Origin: Gymnogyps californianus
Lineage: Eukaryota > Chordata > Aves > Accipitriformes > Cathartidae
Direction of reading: 5' to 3'
DNA length: 64,000 nt
Assembly: GCF_018139145.2 (NCBI RefSeq)
Contig: NC_059471.1
Location: 82,172,520-82,236,519 of the forward strand
The notes under the pieces were generated by a model, which was not told the origin of the DNA, made no database searches, and was given only the letters and a program-made list of their open reading frames with translations. The translations under genes were made by a program, and so were the position numbers. This document shows positions 52,691-64,000 of the stretch, piece after piece; position 1 is the stretch's first letter, and each line of letters begins with the position of its first letter.

Positions 52691-55355
52691 TTTTGTCTTA
52701 GAAGATCCAGAAGACAGCTTTCAAGTTTGTGCGACATGATGGTACCTTTGAAGTACTAACTTACAAGTAATTGTAGTTAGGTAATAAAATGTTTTGTTTA
52801 TGAGAATTTATAGCTGTCAAGGTTGGTTGGATTAGAAGGGATAATTGATGGGCTGCCAGCTTTAGAGTGAGTGTTGGCTCCCATCAGGTCACAATGCAAT
52901 TGCAACTCCAAGCACTTCTTGAGGGATCTTGGAGAAAAATTCTGGTGTTTCTCAAGCCAAAAGATAAGAATGATGCATGACAGAGGGATTAGATCTTCTA
53001 CACTCTTTTTCCCTTTTCTTTCCAGTGTTTTCTGAGAGAAGAGAGTTGCCAGTCATCTTGTTCTTAAGGCATCCGAGTGGGGATTCTCTGAGGAGTAGTA
53101 GGTCGTGTGGATAATGCAACTATTCTTGCAGCTCTGGGTATCGGAGCAAATTCTGTGAATTTTTGTTGTCTCTGCTTGAATATATATTGATTTGAAGGGG
53201 TTGTGGAAGCTGACTGAACGCACTACCTGAACAGGGAAAAAGGTGTGCAATGTACTATCTGGGCAATGTGTTCATGCTCTTTCCTGTCTTGCTTTATTCC
53301 ATTAGTCTGCCAGCAACCTTGTGCCTGTTTGGTTTAATGGCTTCTATTGATCACGTCCTTTTTTTTAAATGGCAGGTTCTTGGATTTTCTAAAGATCAGC
53401 ATGTAGGTAAGTTCAGCTGTTCTAGAGTCACTGCTTTTATTATGCTATATGTTTGATAAAACAGTTCTAACAGGGTGATATGTTCCTGGAGCAAGTTAAC
53501 ACAAAGTTGTTAAGTGGTTGCTGGACATCATCTTGCAGTCGCAGCTGAAGAAGGCACTGGTGCCTGTATGGCCCCAAAGTGCTCAAGGTCGTTCGGCCCT
53601 TATAATCAGTGTCAGAGTCGCTTGAGTGCCCTTTCCCTTTGTCCTCTGTAGGTCAAAATGATCTGGGTCATTTTACATCATTTGAAAAGTGAGTCTTTTC
53701 TTACTTAATTACTACAGTGAACCAGCAGACTTGGAGGGATTTTCTAGAGAATGAGAATGTAGAAAGATGATGTAAGATTTTGTAGATCTCATGTAGATCT
53801 CCTTTGCAGAGACAGATCTGGTAGTATCTTGCAGGGAAGGAATGAGTTGGATTGTTGTTCTCCTCAGCTGGTGCAGCTTGAAGCTGAAGAAGAGCTTTTA
53901 TCTGCAGTCCTGCTGTAGGCTAGTAAAGCAGCACTATGGTTTTAATAAAATGGTTTGCCTGAGAATTTGTAGCATTGCTTTACTTTCATTCTCATCTTCA
54001 CACAAGAACAGCCAAGCTTATGTGCTCTAAATTTAAATTCTGCATCTTCTCTGGCTCTGAGTTGGAAGTAGAATGTGTACCTTAAGTATCCATTCTTTGC
54101 TTCTCAATCTTATTTTGCAGAATTAATACCACTTAGTTAAAAATGATTCAGACCCTGCCTGGAAAAATAGCTTTATGTTCTGAAAAAGGCCAGGAGTCCA
54201 CTGGAGATCTTGATGAAAGCACAACGGGGAAAGAGTACTGAAGACAATAGAAAAGGCATTAATTTAGTGCACGCAGAAAATCCTGTGGTTTATATGGATT
54301 AGTATTCAAGGTGCAACTTGCAGTGTCTTTTTTTTGATCTTGAGTACATATAGTAGCACCATCACCTATAAGCAGGTAGAAATTGGAGTTTAAGACTGAA
54401 TTACTAAGATAGGCGAGGAGGATATAGCAAAGCAAATGGAAATGATGAGGAGATAGAGGAAAATGACCAGTGGAAAGAAAAATGAAATCACTTATCCTTA
54501 GAAAGAGTACACCTGTTCTTGTCCTGCTTGTACTCACTGGCAGCAGCCTTTTAAAAGTAACTGCTATAAATCCCCTGAACTGCAATAGGTTATGCTAAAT
54601 TGCTCCAGCTTTTACAAACCTTTCTTGTGAGATCTTGCCTCAGAAGCATTCCTAGGCAGAGTACTGGCGAGATGTGCTTGTTTGTACACATTTTTACTAC
54701 CACTTTAAAAAGAAATGTTGGCAAGCCCTGAAAGAAGACTAATTACAGCTTTGCAGTGGAGATCTTGTTGCGGTTGTGGATGACATTGCCTTTTGTTTTT
54801 GGAGCAAAAAATAGAAATTAGTGTGAAACTGTTAAGCAGGAAGCAGGGACTGCATTGTGGCAATGGCTCTTAAATTATTACTTCAAGAATGTCACTTGCT
54901 GGTGATTCAGCATACAGTGATGACAGAGGAGGGTTATTCCAGATGGATGCAAAAGATTAAACAGCATGCAGAAGAAATGAGAGAAATAAATGCATGTTGG
55001 GGAGAGAAATAGCAGGGACAGAATGACTGTTTAAAGAGAATGAGATAAAAATCAACCCGTTCCTCAGTTTTGAGGCCAAGTTGGCACCCCCTTTACTCAT
55101 TAAACTGTTCTTTTGGATCCAGAAATTGGCTCTACAAAATGTCACCTCATCAGACAGCATAGGGACCTTAAGAGAGGGGGTCAAGGCCAACAAATTATAA
55201 GCAAAAGCTCTAGCTATTTCAGTTCTGCCTGTTCAGTGTAGCTTTAAGTTGGAGACTTAATTAACCATCTTTATGTTTGCTGACGTTTGTATATATGCTG
55301 TATTTCCATTCTTACTTGGCATCAAGCAGGATGGTCATTTAATCTTCATGTATAC

Positions 55356-55925
55356 AGAATCACGGAATGATTGAGGCTGGAAGGGTACCTCTGGAGGTCA
55401 TCGGGTCCAACCCCCTTCTCAGAGCAGGGTGAGCACACAATAGGTTCCTCAGGACCGTGTCCAGTTGGGTTTAAAATATCTCCAAGGGTAGAGACTCCAC
55501 AACCTCTGTGGGCAACCTGAGCCAGTGTTCAACTGCCCTCATTGTAAGAAAATATTTTCTTTGTTCAAATGAAATTTCCTGCACTTAAATTTGTGCCCAT
55601 TGCCCCTTGTCCTGTCACTGGGCACCACTGAGGAGAGCCTGGTTCTGTCTTCTTTACTCTCCCCATCAGGTATTTATACACATGGATACACCCTCTCGAG
55701 CTGCCTTCTCTCCAGGCTGAGCAGTCCCAGCTCTCTTAGCCTCTCCTTGTTTGTCAGATGCTCTTAATCATCTTTGTGGCCCTTTGCTGGACTTGCTCCA
55801 GTATGCCCATATGTCTCTTGCGCTGGGGAGCCAAGAACTGGACCCAGAGCTCCAGGTGTGCCTCACCAGGGCCAAATGTCGGGGCGGGATCCCCTCCCTC
55901 GACCTGCTGGTGTCACTCTTCCTAA
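55356..55925 (-). mobile_element. CR1 LINE 3' fragment
   Basis: Minus-strand CR1. The plus-strand reading starts AGAATCACGGAATGATTGAG, GGCTGGAAGGGTACCTCTGG, GGTCATCGGGTCCAACCCCC. It runs through the reverse complement of the 3' end of ORF2 (CCTTGTCCTGTCACTGGGCA, CTGAGCAGTCCCAGCTCTC, CTCACCAGGGCC) to about 55925. The length is about 570 bp. Coding frames are broken and the element is 5'-truncated. It differs in subfamily from the copy at 52.5 kb. Confidence 0.93.
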
Positions 55926-58900
55926 TTTAGCTTGCGTGTAGACATTTCTGTAAACTGAAGTATTTTATGAGGCACTCCAGTGCTTTTTGAGAGCTTTCAC
56001 CTCAGAGTTGTCATGCCATGAACGAGGCAGTGCTGTGTGAGCCGGCAGTTTCCCTTGGGTTGCCCTGCTGCTCTCATGCCACATGTTGACTCTTCAAGTA
56101 GCTGAGAAAAAGCAGCAACTTGTGGTTTCAGCTTCTCCATGTGCTCAGCTGCCTACAGGGCAACTGAAGTACTTGGATCTGTTCTTCGGAAGAGAGTACC
56201 GGAGGGTGTGAAGTGGAGGGATATCAGGGATCTGGGGGAGGTGAAGCATTGACACAGCTCAGCACAGGTGACTGTGCTGTGAAGGGAAGGATTTGCCTGA
56301 CTTTGCCATTTAAAATTCTAATGGCCTGTGAACTTATTTTGAGCAGTGCTGGCCTGCCTGGGAGCAAATTTTTACTTATCTCAAAGTACTTGGAAAAGAC
56401 TTGAAAAATGCTTATTCATTTGTGATTTGTTGCAGTATCGAGGCTTGCATCCTAAGACACATCTTAAGAGTGTCCCTCTGGGCCAGACAGTCCATTAATT
56501 TGTAGTGTATTTGCTATAGGCTTCTGTATTCCCTTTTTTTCTTTAAATTTTTATTCATAGCTGGTGTGCTTTCCCTCTTAACTCCCATCTTCATTGGGAC
56601 TTAACAATGTATTTTTGTCTTTATTTTGATTTTTCTTTTTATCAGTCGGAGTTCTGTTCCTTTGCTTTAAACCCATGCCAGCAAAAAAATCCCCCAGGAG
56701 AATAGTTGAGGGATTTACAAAAGTTATCACTCAGGTTTGCTTAGAATAGGGAGTTGGGTAAGAAATTTGTCCAAAACATTTGTTTTTACATCTGGAAGAG
56801 AAAGATGCTTCTGTCAGTCCCTTCCTGGTTTACAACTGGTAGTTGCCAAATGGTTACATTATGATGTTAGTGATCTAAATCAGGGAAAGAAATATTACTA
56901 TTAATGAATTAGCAAAGATTAATATTGGAAGCAAGAGGTGGAATTTAAAAATCTCTATAAATTCTGTAGGAACTACTAAACTTGTAAAATGTTGACTCAC
57001 TAACTTCTGAATGATACCACCTTTCAAAGGATGATATTAGGAAATCCAACATATTTCAGTAGAAAATTAAGAAAAGCAGCTTATTGAGGTATGTACCTTT
57101 TGATAAAAATAGATTTTACCTTTTCCATTGTAATCTGCCTCTGTGTTTTTCTTACACGCTGATATTGGCAATTTGAGAAATAACTAGGAATTTCAGGAGA
57201 AAGCCTGTGATATTTAAGCTCCATCATACAATACTTAAACAACTTAGTCTGAGTTCATCAGTTGTAAGATTTGTTCTCTGGCTCACAGTTAAAATGAGTT
57301 AATAAAATACGAATATTTTGTTTTGCTATAGTTGTGGTTCTTGTAAATTATATCAGCATCTTAAAGTATTCGGGTTGGTTTTACAATTAAAATGAAGGTG
57401 TCACCTTAGCATAGGAAAAACCTGAGAGGAAACTTGTTAAAGTGATATGATATCTAATAACCTTGTTGAGGGTCACTAAAAGAGTGTGGTTTTGGCTGCA
57501 TTAACCAAGTCTTGGTAGAAATGAACACAAATGCATTAAGAATGTGGTATGATAAACCATTTCTGCAAAAAGATTTGTCTAATAATGCTAGCAACATTTG
57601 TATCTAACACAAGAAACTCAAACTGATACAAAATAGAAGATCTCATACTGGTACATGATGAAGCCTTAGCCTCTTATCCAAAGACCAGAAGCATTTGGCA
57701 AAGGTCTTAAAGTCCAGAGCATAAAATATCTAGCACTTCTTTTCAGAAGTTAATTTCATTATGTTATGTCCTCACATCTTCAATTTTAGACTCCTCATGT
57801 TTGAAATATCATGATTTTTTAAAACTTTTTTAAGAATCTTGTTTTTCAATAAGAAAAAAATAGACTTGGTGGTGAAAGCTGGAAGTGCTGTATGATAAGA
57901 ATGTCCATTTTCTTCCTAACTATTAAAAACATTTTCTGCAGTGCTCAGTGAAAACTAGAATTACTCTGAATGAGGACTGAGCAATTTCTGCATATGTTAT
58001 ATCAAAACTGGCAAATAAGAATGCAGAGCAAAATGTTGACAGAGCAACTTTGTCTTTACTTGCACAGGCTTTAGGGTTTTTTTTGTTGTTGTTTTGTGGT
58101 CGTGTCCCGTGTCCGTCCCCCCCCGCTGCCCCGGGACTCCTGTATTTCTGTGTGTGCAGGTGGGATAGTGCTCTGACAAAGATCAGCTGCTCAGTATTTC
58201 ATTTTGCCACTGCCACCTCTGATTCAGATTACCTGCGTGCTGTCCATATTCTGCAGTGTGCACAGAATTGCTTGTTTCCTCAAAGCTGCTCTGTGGCACT
58301 CTTATCACTGTATCTACATACTTAAAACTAATGAATTTATTTTACACTGCTGCTGTAAGATTAGACAGCTTTTGTTATCTGTTTAGAGAAGGGGAATTGA
58401 GGTATGGAATGATTAAGGCAAAACCAGTTGAACATCTAGGTCTTCATGTGCAATATGGGACACGTAGACCTGATTTTTCAAGGTGCTGGACGTTTTTGTA
58501 GCCCTCTCCAAATAATGAGGACAAACCTGTTTGTTTGTTTTGTTTTTTTCTCAAGTCTGGTCTGAAATTTATTTTAAAAAATATTTATTTTCTGTTATCT
58601 TAGGCAAATGCCAGAATCCTCCTTTATGCCAGAGATGGCTTTGTGCCAGCGTTTGGCCATCTTTCCTTTATGTGATCAGCACGTTGTTACCTCTGTAGTA
58701 GTTGCAACTGCTTAGCACTTCTGCAAGAAAAAGCCTCAATTCAGCACCTGCAAAGGACAAGCCCCACAGCTGTAGTTTGTAGGCATGTTGGCTTAAGTGA
58801 TTTGGGAGATCTTGTATAGTAGTCCTGCTAATTCTGTGGCCCCAGATTTTTTGTTTGTTTGTTTGTTTTGTTTTTTTTCTTTTTTAAACCTGTCCATCTG

Positions 58901-60841
58901 GGAAATGCTGGCATTTCGTATTTTTGTGTCTGTACAGTTATTGTATATATATTCCTTGTTCTGGGTGGTTGGTTTGTTTACGTTATTAAACACATCATCC
59001 ATTATATGGAATAACAGTAATCTTTTCATATGTCATATATTGAATCTTAAGATCCAAAATTTCAGCAGTTGGCTGTTACCTTCTCTATCTATGATTGAGA
59101 TAGAAAATGTAGGAGTCTGGACTTCACAGCTGTTCACAATTGCATCTTTTGACTCCAGGCTTCTCCCAGCTTTAGTTTATTTCCAGCTTCTACCACTACT
59201 AGAGTTCTTCCATCCCATCCTTCCCCCTCATCAGGTATCTGTTTCCCTGACACTTCAACGCTACTTTTCTCTAACCCCCATTTGTGTTGGCTGCCTCTGC
59301 CATCTCGTCTCATCTCTGTGTGCCAGCGAGCCGCTGTTGCAGCGCGGCGTGCTCAGTTCTTGTGCCATTCGCTGCAATGGCTCCTGGTCAAGAGGATGAG
59401 CAACCATAAGTGAAATCCTGCTCAGCTCCTTCAGCTTACAGGTGGAGCACCCTCAGTGGCTCTCTGGGACTAGACAGCAGGTAAGGAAGGGTGTTCCCTT
59501 CGTTTGCAGTCAGGAGAAAATAGTGCTGCAGGCCTCCCCAAAAGGATGCCTACCAGTAAGATTCTTCCCTGCCAACTCTTTTTTTGTTTTAAAAAGGCTG
59601 CTAACTTAATTACATTTTTAGGAGAACAGCAGCCACGCTGGTTCAGATCAAGGAGAGTGGTTAGCCTAGTTAACAAAACTGTATTTACCTTAGATAGAAT
59701 TAGAAGTCTATAAACTAAGCTGTGTGCAGTGAAATGCTGAAGTACTTACTGGGAAGGGGGAAGAGTACGGAAAAGCACAAAAATATTTCTTGCTTCCAAA
59801 AATCAACCCTGGAAGAAGAGATATGGTAAGGATAGAGAGAAGCCTGTTGTATTTCGATGTATGTATGATGGAAATCTGCAATAAAATACAGACTCTGTTA
59901 AACATGAAAAAAGCTGCATGGACTGCTTGCTTTTTTTTTGTTCCTTTCTGAGAAGCAAATATTTGAATATTGCTGGGGGGTGGCAGTTACTGGCCCAACC
60001 ATAGTGATACGGCTGATGAAAGAAATAAGATTATTCTGCTGCACTTTCAGTCCATCTCTTGTTTTCTGTTTCCATGGATATCTCGGATTCAGGGAGGGGG
60101 GTAATGTAGAATTAGCATTTCCCAATGTATGAATAACTATACCAGAAAATTCCTGTTGAGGTCGACAGCCGATTCCTTCTTTTTTAAGGAATCTGCATTT
60201 GTAGCTTCAATACCATAGTATTAGCAGTAGGTCTACAGTGGTTTATTATCCCTAATGTTTTGCAGTGTAAAGTAGTATGATTTAATAGCACGCTATTCTG
60301 AATTACAGGAAAATAAGTGCAATACAGAAGTTACTGGTAGTATCCTGTATAGAGCAAAACTTAGTGAAGGCATTTGGCTTTGAGTTCAGTTGGTTATGGT
60401 ACTTAATTGTGGTCATCACTGTACTTCCTCTCACTGGATTAGAAAACCGTACCTGTTCTTGGAAAAATATTGCAGCCCATAAAATGATTGTTGTGTTGTT
60501 ATATATGTTTAAAATCTTGTTGGAATGGAAAACTGTAATTACTCAGTTTTATTCACAGAAGCAGGTTTTATCTTTTATTACATAAGTATCCACGGATCTG
60601 GGAGTATGTTCTGTGACCTTCTGGGGTTATTTATCTTGTTTCTTGTATGCACTAGAGCTTGTGTGCTTTAATCTGTGTTTGCTGAGAAGCTGCCAAATTG
60701 CCTTTTCTCTTCTGTGCCAATCTATCTTCTTTTTGTGTAATCCATGTTCTGATTGATGTATTAAAGGTTTTGTAGAAAAAATGTGAGCCATCTGTATCAG
60801 TATTTGCTTCTGAATCATATTTTATGGTATATTTGTTAAAT

Positions 60842-60923
60842 ACATGTTAAGACCTTATAAACACTCAGTTGATGTATATAAGAATATATACTTAACTGAG
60901 TGTTTAAATGTACTTTAGCATGT
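60842..60923. repeat. 82-nt long imperfect palindrome (hairpin)
   Basis: Stem segments in order: ACATGTTAA pairs with TTAGCATGT (eight of nine); an unpaired 7/8-nt internal loop; TAAACACTCAGTT pairs perfectly with AACTGAGTGTTTA (13 bp); a small bulge; and GTATATA pairs with TATATAC around an apical AGAA-type loop. Size and layout fit either a pre-miRNA-like hairpin or a small palindromic MITE remnant. No known miRNA seed was recognised. It lies in the FRMPD4 intron. Confidence 0.55.
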
Positions 60924-62164
60924 TAGGATGGGTGAGATGTGGTGCCTTTTTCGTGTGTGTGTTCCCTCGGTTTGTTAATCTGAGGCTTTCAGATCCAACT
61001 ACGTGAAGCGTTGACAAATTGATGGAGATTAAATAAATCTGATTTATTCAATTTTCTTGAATAAAGGTCTGAAGGACTGAGAACAACAAGGAATTTGCTT
61101 GTAGTACAGAAAAAGTCTTTTGAAACACTGGAATAACTTAACTGTCGCTGATACGAGATCTGATTCTGCACCAGAGAATTGAATGAAAAAAAACCATTGA
61201 CTTCAGCATCACTAGGGCTTGCATGAATGAAGTTGGTGCCAAGACTTGATGACAAAACAGTGCATCCAAATTGCCCTTTCAGATCTTAAGTACTGATGTA
61301 AAATCAGAAGTTCACAATTAAAAAATTCAACAGGAGACAGACTTCTTTCCACAATTACATCAATAGCAGCTTCAGAACTGTTTTGCTGCTTAGGATTGCA
61401 CACTGTGCTGTCTCTCCCCATATGAACACTAGTGGCAAAAAACCGACAATTTTATACTGGGCTTGTGAAACAATTGTCTAGGCAATTTTGAAGCCAGTAT
61501 TGCTGGAGTATAGCTGTCTAGGTCGGGAAGGAAAGATAGCAAGACAGACCAGGTGGAAGACATCATGTAGAACAATGATACATTAGTTGATGCTGGATTA
61601 TTTCGAAGTGCCATCTGGTTGTTAGTCAAGACTTTGCTTCAAACTTTTCTGAGAGGCAAAATGTTTTATTCTTTGTTAAAATATAAGAAAAATATATGTT
61701 TTAAGAACGATTGAAACTAGCCAAAATATTTACTGTGCATATACACATGTATAAGATTTCCCCATTTTTTTCCTTATTTATAATGTATTTAGAGTCTTCC
61801 TCATTGGTATACTTTGTTACGCTAGAAGCCTCAGGTAGAATCACAACCCCCTTTTTTATCATGCTGTACAAATAAATTCCTATTTATAATGAGGCAAAAA
61901 TAACTCAGTAGACTAAAATATTGATATAACTGCTGCATGTAGTTGGGAACAACATTGCTTTTTCTCTAGAATCTTCATGTCTCTGATCTCCTGTAGTGTG
62001 CTCTTTTTCTGTCACTGCTTTCTCGACCTCTGATTTTGTGCAGGTTGTGTGAGGATGTACTCCAGTTAAGTGCAGTCTGTTCATGAAAACATAATAATGT
62101 TTTGGCCCCATACGCTGCCGTGGGCAGGGCACTGGGATTCAAGAAAGATGTGGACCAGTTTGTT

Positions 62165-62560
62165 TAGGGGAAAGAAACAGATAATAAGACATCTAAGAAA
62201 AGTGACCTTTTGAGAATTCTCAACGAATCGTGCTTATTTACTAATGGGAGAAACAAATTTTCAAATATGTAGAAGACTGATGCCAGGAGAGAGGAAATAA
62301 TCTGCTTTCTATTCATAGTGGATAGGACAAGAAGCTTAAACTGCAGCTAAAAGAATGTGGGTTAGATATTTAAAAAAAAAAAGGGGGGGGGGGCAAACAG
62401 AAAACAAAGAAAAGGCAAAAAAACTTTCAAGTGGCAAGAATAGTGAGCACTGGAATAGATTGCCTGGAGACTCTGAGGAACAGATTGGAAAAATCTCTGT
62501 CTGGATTGCCTTGGAACAGGGCTTAGGCTACCTGACCTCTTCAGGTCCTCTTGTGTGCCT
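62165..62560 (+). mobile_element. Ancient CR1-type LINE 3' region
   Basis: Diverged sense-strand copy of an older CR1 type. Recognisable blocks in the correct order: AAACAGATAATAAGACATCT, TTTTCAAATATGTAGAAGACTG, GAGGAAATAATCTGCTTTCT, GTGGATAGGACAAGAAGCTT, AAACTGCAGCTAAAAGAATG, GTTAGATATT and AGCACTGGAATAGATTGCCT. The expected AGGAAAAA segment has been replaced by the A11G11 tract. Non-coding and long dead. Confidence 0.7.
62372..62393. repeat. A11G11 composite purine tract
   Basis: Eleven A followed by eleven G, nested in the old CR1 copy. Same architecture as the A13G13 tract at 47974. Confidence 0.85.
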
Positions 62561-62564
62561 CTTG

Positions 62565-62566
<2 letters not shown>

Positions 62567-62598
<32 letters not shown>
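62567..62598. repeat. T32 homopolymer
   Basis: Uninterrupted run of 32 T immediately after the recognisable end of the old CR1 copy; the longest mononucleotide run in the window. Confidence 0.85.
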
Positions 62599-62602
<4 letters not shown>

Positions 62603-62717
62603 AGGACTTGTATTCCTTAAGGATCCATACCCTCTGTGAGTCCAAATTTAGTATGAATATATGATAGTCTGATGTTCCCAGTTCTTTATTTGCAATAAAA
62701 TTTTGCAGGCCAGTAAG

Positions 62718-62977
62718 CCCCACTGTCCGATGGCTGTTTGTATTTTGGTATTTACGCTCTCCAAATTGGGATCATTTTTGTGCTGTTTCTGCTTCTGTAT
62801 GCTGGAGGAGTAGCTGTTTACCTAATGGCATGGTTTCCTACAAAGCAATCAAGAAACAATTCCGTTTCAGAGGCCAGTTCTGCTTCTTCGCTTAATCTCT
62901 TTTCAGATGCACTGTCGGAGTACAGGTGGTGTTAAGAAGAAGATGAATATCTGGAAAATGCCAATTTAGGGGCATAA
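62718..62977 (+). pseudogene. Membrane-protein-like reading frame, possible decayed retrocopy or exon
   Basis: After a TAA at 62714 the frame is open to a TAA at 62933, with no in-frame ATG before the hydrophobic part. It encodes a likely single transmembrane helix (about 25 residues, IGIIFVLFLLLYAGGVAVYL), then a basic residue and a serine-rich tail (TKQSRNNSVSEASSASSLN, SDALSEY). Beyond the first stop the same frame continues with an acidic tail, EEDEYLENANLGA, and a second stop at 62975. The order of helix, basic stop-transfer, Ser-rich tail and acidic end is protein-like. I recognise no family. Alternatives are chance, a retrocopy with one nonsense change, or an exon using CAG at 62708 or the GTGGTG donor-like site at 62926. 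Confidence 0.25.
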
Positions 62978-64000
62978 GATGCATTTACATTCAGTCTGGG
63001 AATATACTTGCCGCCTGTGAGTCAGCAGTGTCAAACAACTATGCAGCAGAGAGAAAATGATAAAATAAAAAGGACAGAAGTGACAAAATGAGTGCAAATT
63101 ATGTAATCAATGTTTCTCCTTTTATCAAAATAGTTATTTCAAACCTTAATGAGCTTTGCCAGCCAGCAGTAGCATTTTGAAGTATTATAGTAATAAGCAT
63201 TCATTGAATTTTGTTAGTTTTGATATAGCGTTAATTTTTAGTAACGCTGTATTCATATCTAGATGACATTTATCATAGCTACCAAGTAGTAGAAGTACTG
63301 AAAAAGGTTAAATGTGGATTTTAAGATATGCATGAAAAGAAAAGCCTTTTTATTATATGAAATGAGATCATATCAGAGAAATATGTTGTTGTTACAAGAT
63401 GGAGATCCCTTGGTCCTGTGTAGAAAGGCTGGGTGACTTACTGAAAATGGGGTATCTGTTTGTTTGCAATGGAGCTGTGTGATCCTATGTGGTTTATTAC
63501 TGCTAATTTATTTATGTTGGCACTGATTCATATGCCCTAGCAATTTTAAGGTCTTGCAGGACTATTACATCATATGCATTAAACTCTGTATAATATAGGC
63601 TCTTTCTGATTTTATGGAACTACCTTTGTATTAAGCTAGTACTCACCATAGAGTGCGGCTTCTAGAATTGTTTGGTCTTCGTTTACAGACGTGGAAGGAC
63701 AAAGAAGCCACATTTCACTCTAACTTCATCACTAGTTAATGACCCTCATTGCTGAAAAATGTAATTAAACTCTAGTTCTAATACGGATTTGTCTGGCTTC
63801 AGTTTCCAGGCATTGCCTCTGGTTTCTGCTTCAGAGCTCAAATACTTTCTTCTTAGTGAGATGTTTATACTCTCTAATGAAGTCACCTTTCAATTCTCTT
63901 GTTCTAAACTAATCAGACAGCTCTTTAACTCTTGCTGTAACGCACTTCCTCTAGCCCTTTCTTATTACTGTATCTACATGAATTGTTTTGGTTGTATTTT
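62978..64000. other. Intron sequence, nothing recognised
   Basis: AT-rich unique sequence with no exon, repeat or RNA gene identified up to the window end. Confidence 0.5.

Larger units (their letters stand above)
31845..64000 (+). other. FRMPD4: FRMPD4 intron 1 (5' portion)
   Basis: Assigned by inference: it follows the exon 1 donor, and no WW-domain exon (expected to start with a basic H/R-x-K-S-S-G-W-P-P-P-like segment) was seen before the window end. FRMPD4 intron 1 is known to be very long in mammals. The sequence is largely unique and AT-rich with scattered transposon fragments, homopolymers and hairpins listed individually. Stretches 32.6-39.48, 40.07-45.9, 46.0-52.5, 52.7-55.35, 55.93-60.84 and 62.98-64.0 kb hold nothing further that I recognise. 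Confidence 0.65.

Noticed and set aside
58797..59399. 200-codon plus-strand open frame
   Set aside because: The longest frame outside the CpG island, but its peptide follows T-rich (GTTT)n sequence giving Phe/Leu runs, with no domain, no Kozak support and no splice context. Treated as chance.
1..64000. CRISPR arrays, tRNAs, rRNAs, prokaryotic operons or phage-like modules
   Set aside because: No regularly spaced direct repeats, no cloverleaf-like sequence and no dense same-strand coding; the window is vertebrate.

Overview
This is a vertebrate window, almost certainly from a bird and probably a neoavian rather than a galliform. The evidence is four CR1 LINE fragments with typical avian 3' ends, one solo LTR of the kind abundant in songbirds and other Neoaves (TguLTR5-like by recall), sparse CpG apart from one island, and no long coding ORF outside that island. 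It is a low-gene-density region with only one gene recognised.

Layout. Positions 1 to about 30.9 kb look intergenic: AT-rich unique sequence, an ancient inverted-repeat fragment near 1.63 kb, a diverged old repeat at about 8.4-8.84 kb, a 5'-truncated and internally deleted CR1 at about 13.79-15.13 kb, and a TA/CA microsatellite at 16.4 kb. A CpG island at about 30.95-32.6 kb holds the promoter, 5' leader and first coding exon of a plus-strand gene. The exon reads MDVFSFVKIGKLSG and runs straight into a strong GTAGGT donor. I recognise this as the N-terminus of FRMPD4 (Preso), a WW-PDZ-FERM postsynaptic scaffold. From 31845 to the window end everything is read as FRMPD4 intron 1, known to be very long in other amniotes. 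The next expected exon, with the WW domain, was not found here.

The intron contains the solo LTR with a perfect 5-bp target duplication (39481-40066), two antisense CR1 3' ends (52.5 and 55.4 kb), an older sense-strand CR1 (about 62.17-62.56 kb), several long homopolymers, and three notable palindromes.

No CRISPR array, operon, rRNA, tRNA or coherent new multi-gene system was found. The observations most worth checking are a small membrane-protein-like reading frame at 62.72-62.98 kb, an 82-nt pre-miRNA-like or MITE-like hairpin at 60.84 kb, a 59-bp candidate cassette exon at 45.93 kb with excellent splice signals, and four upstream ATGs in the FRMPD4 leader. All family names are from memory; no search was run.
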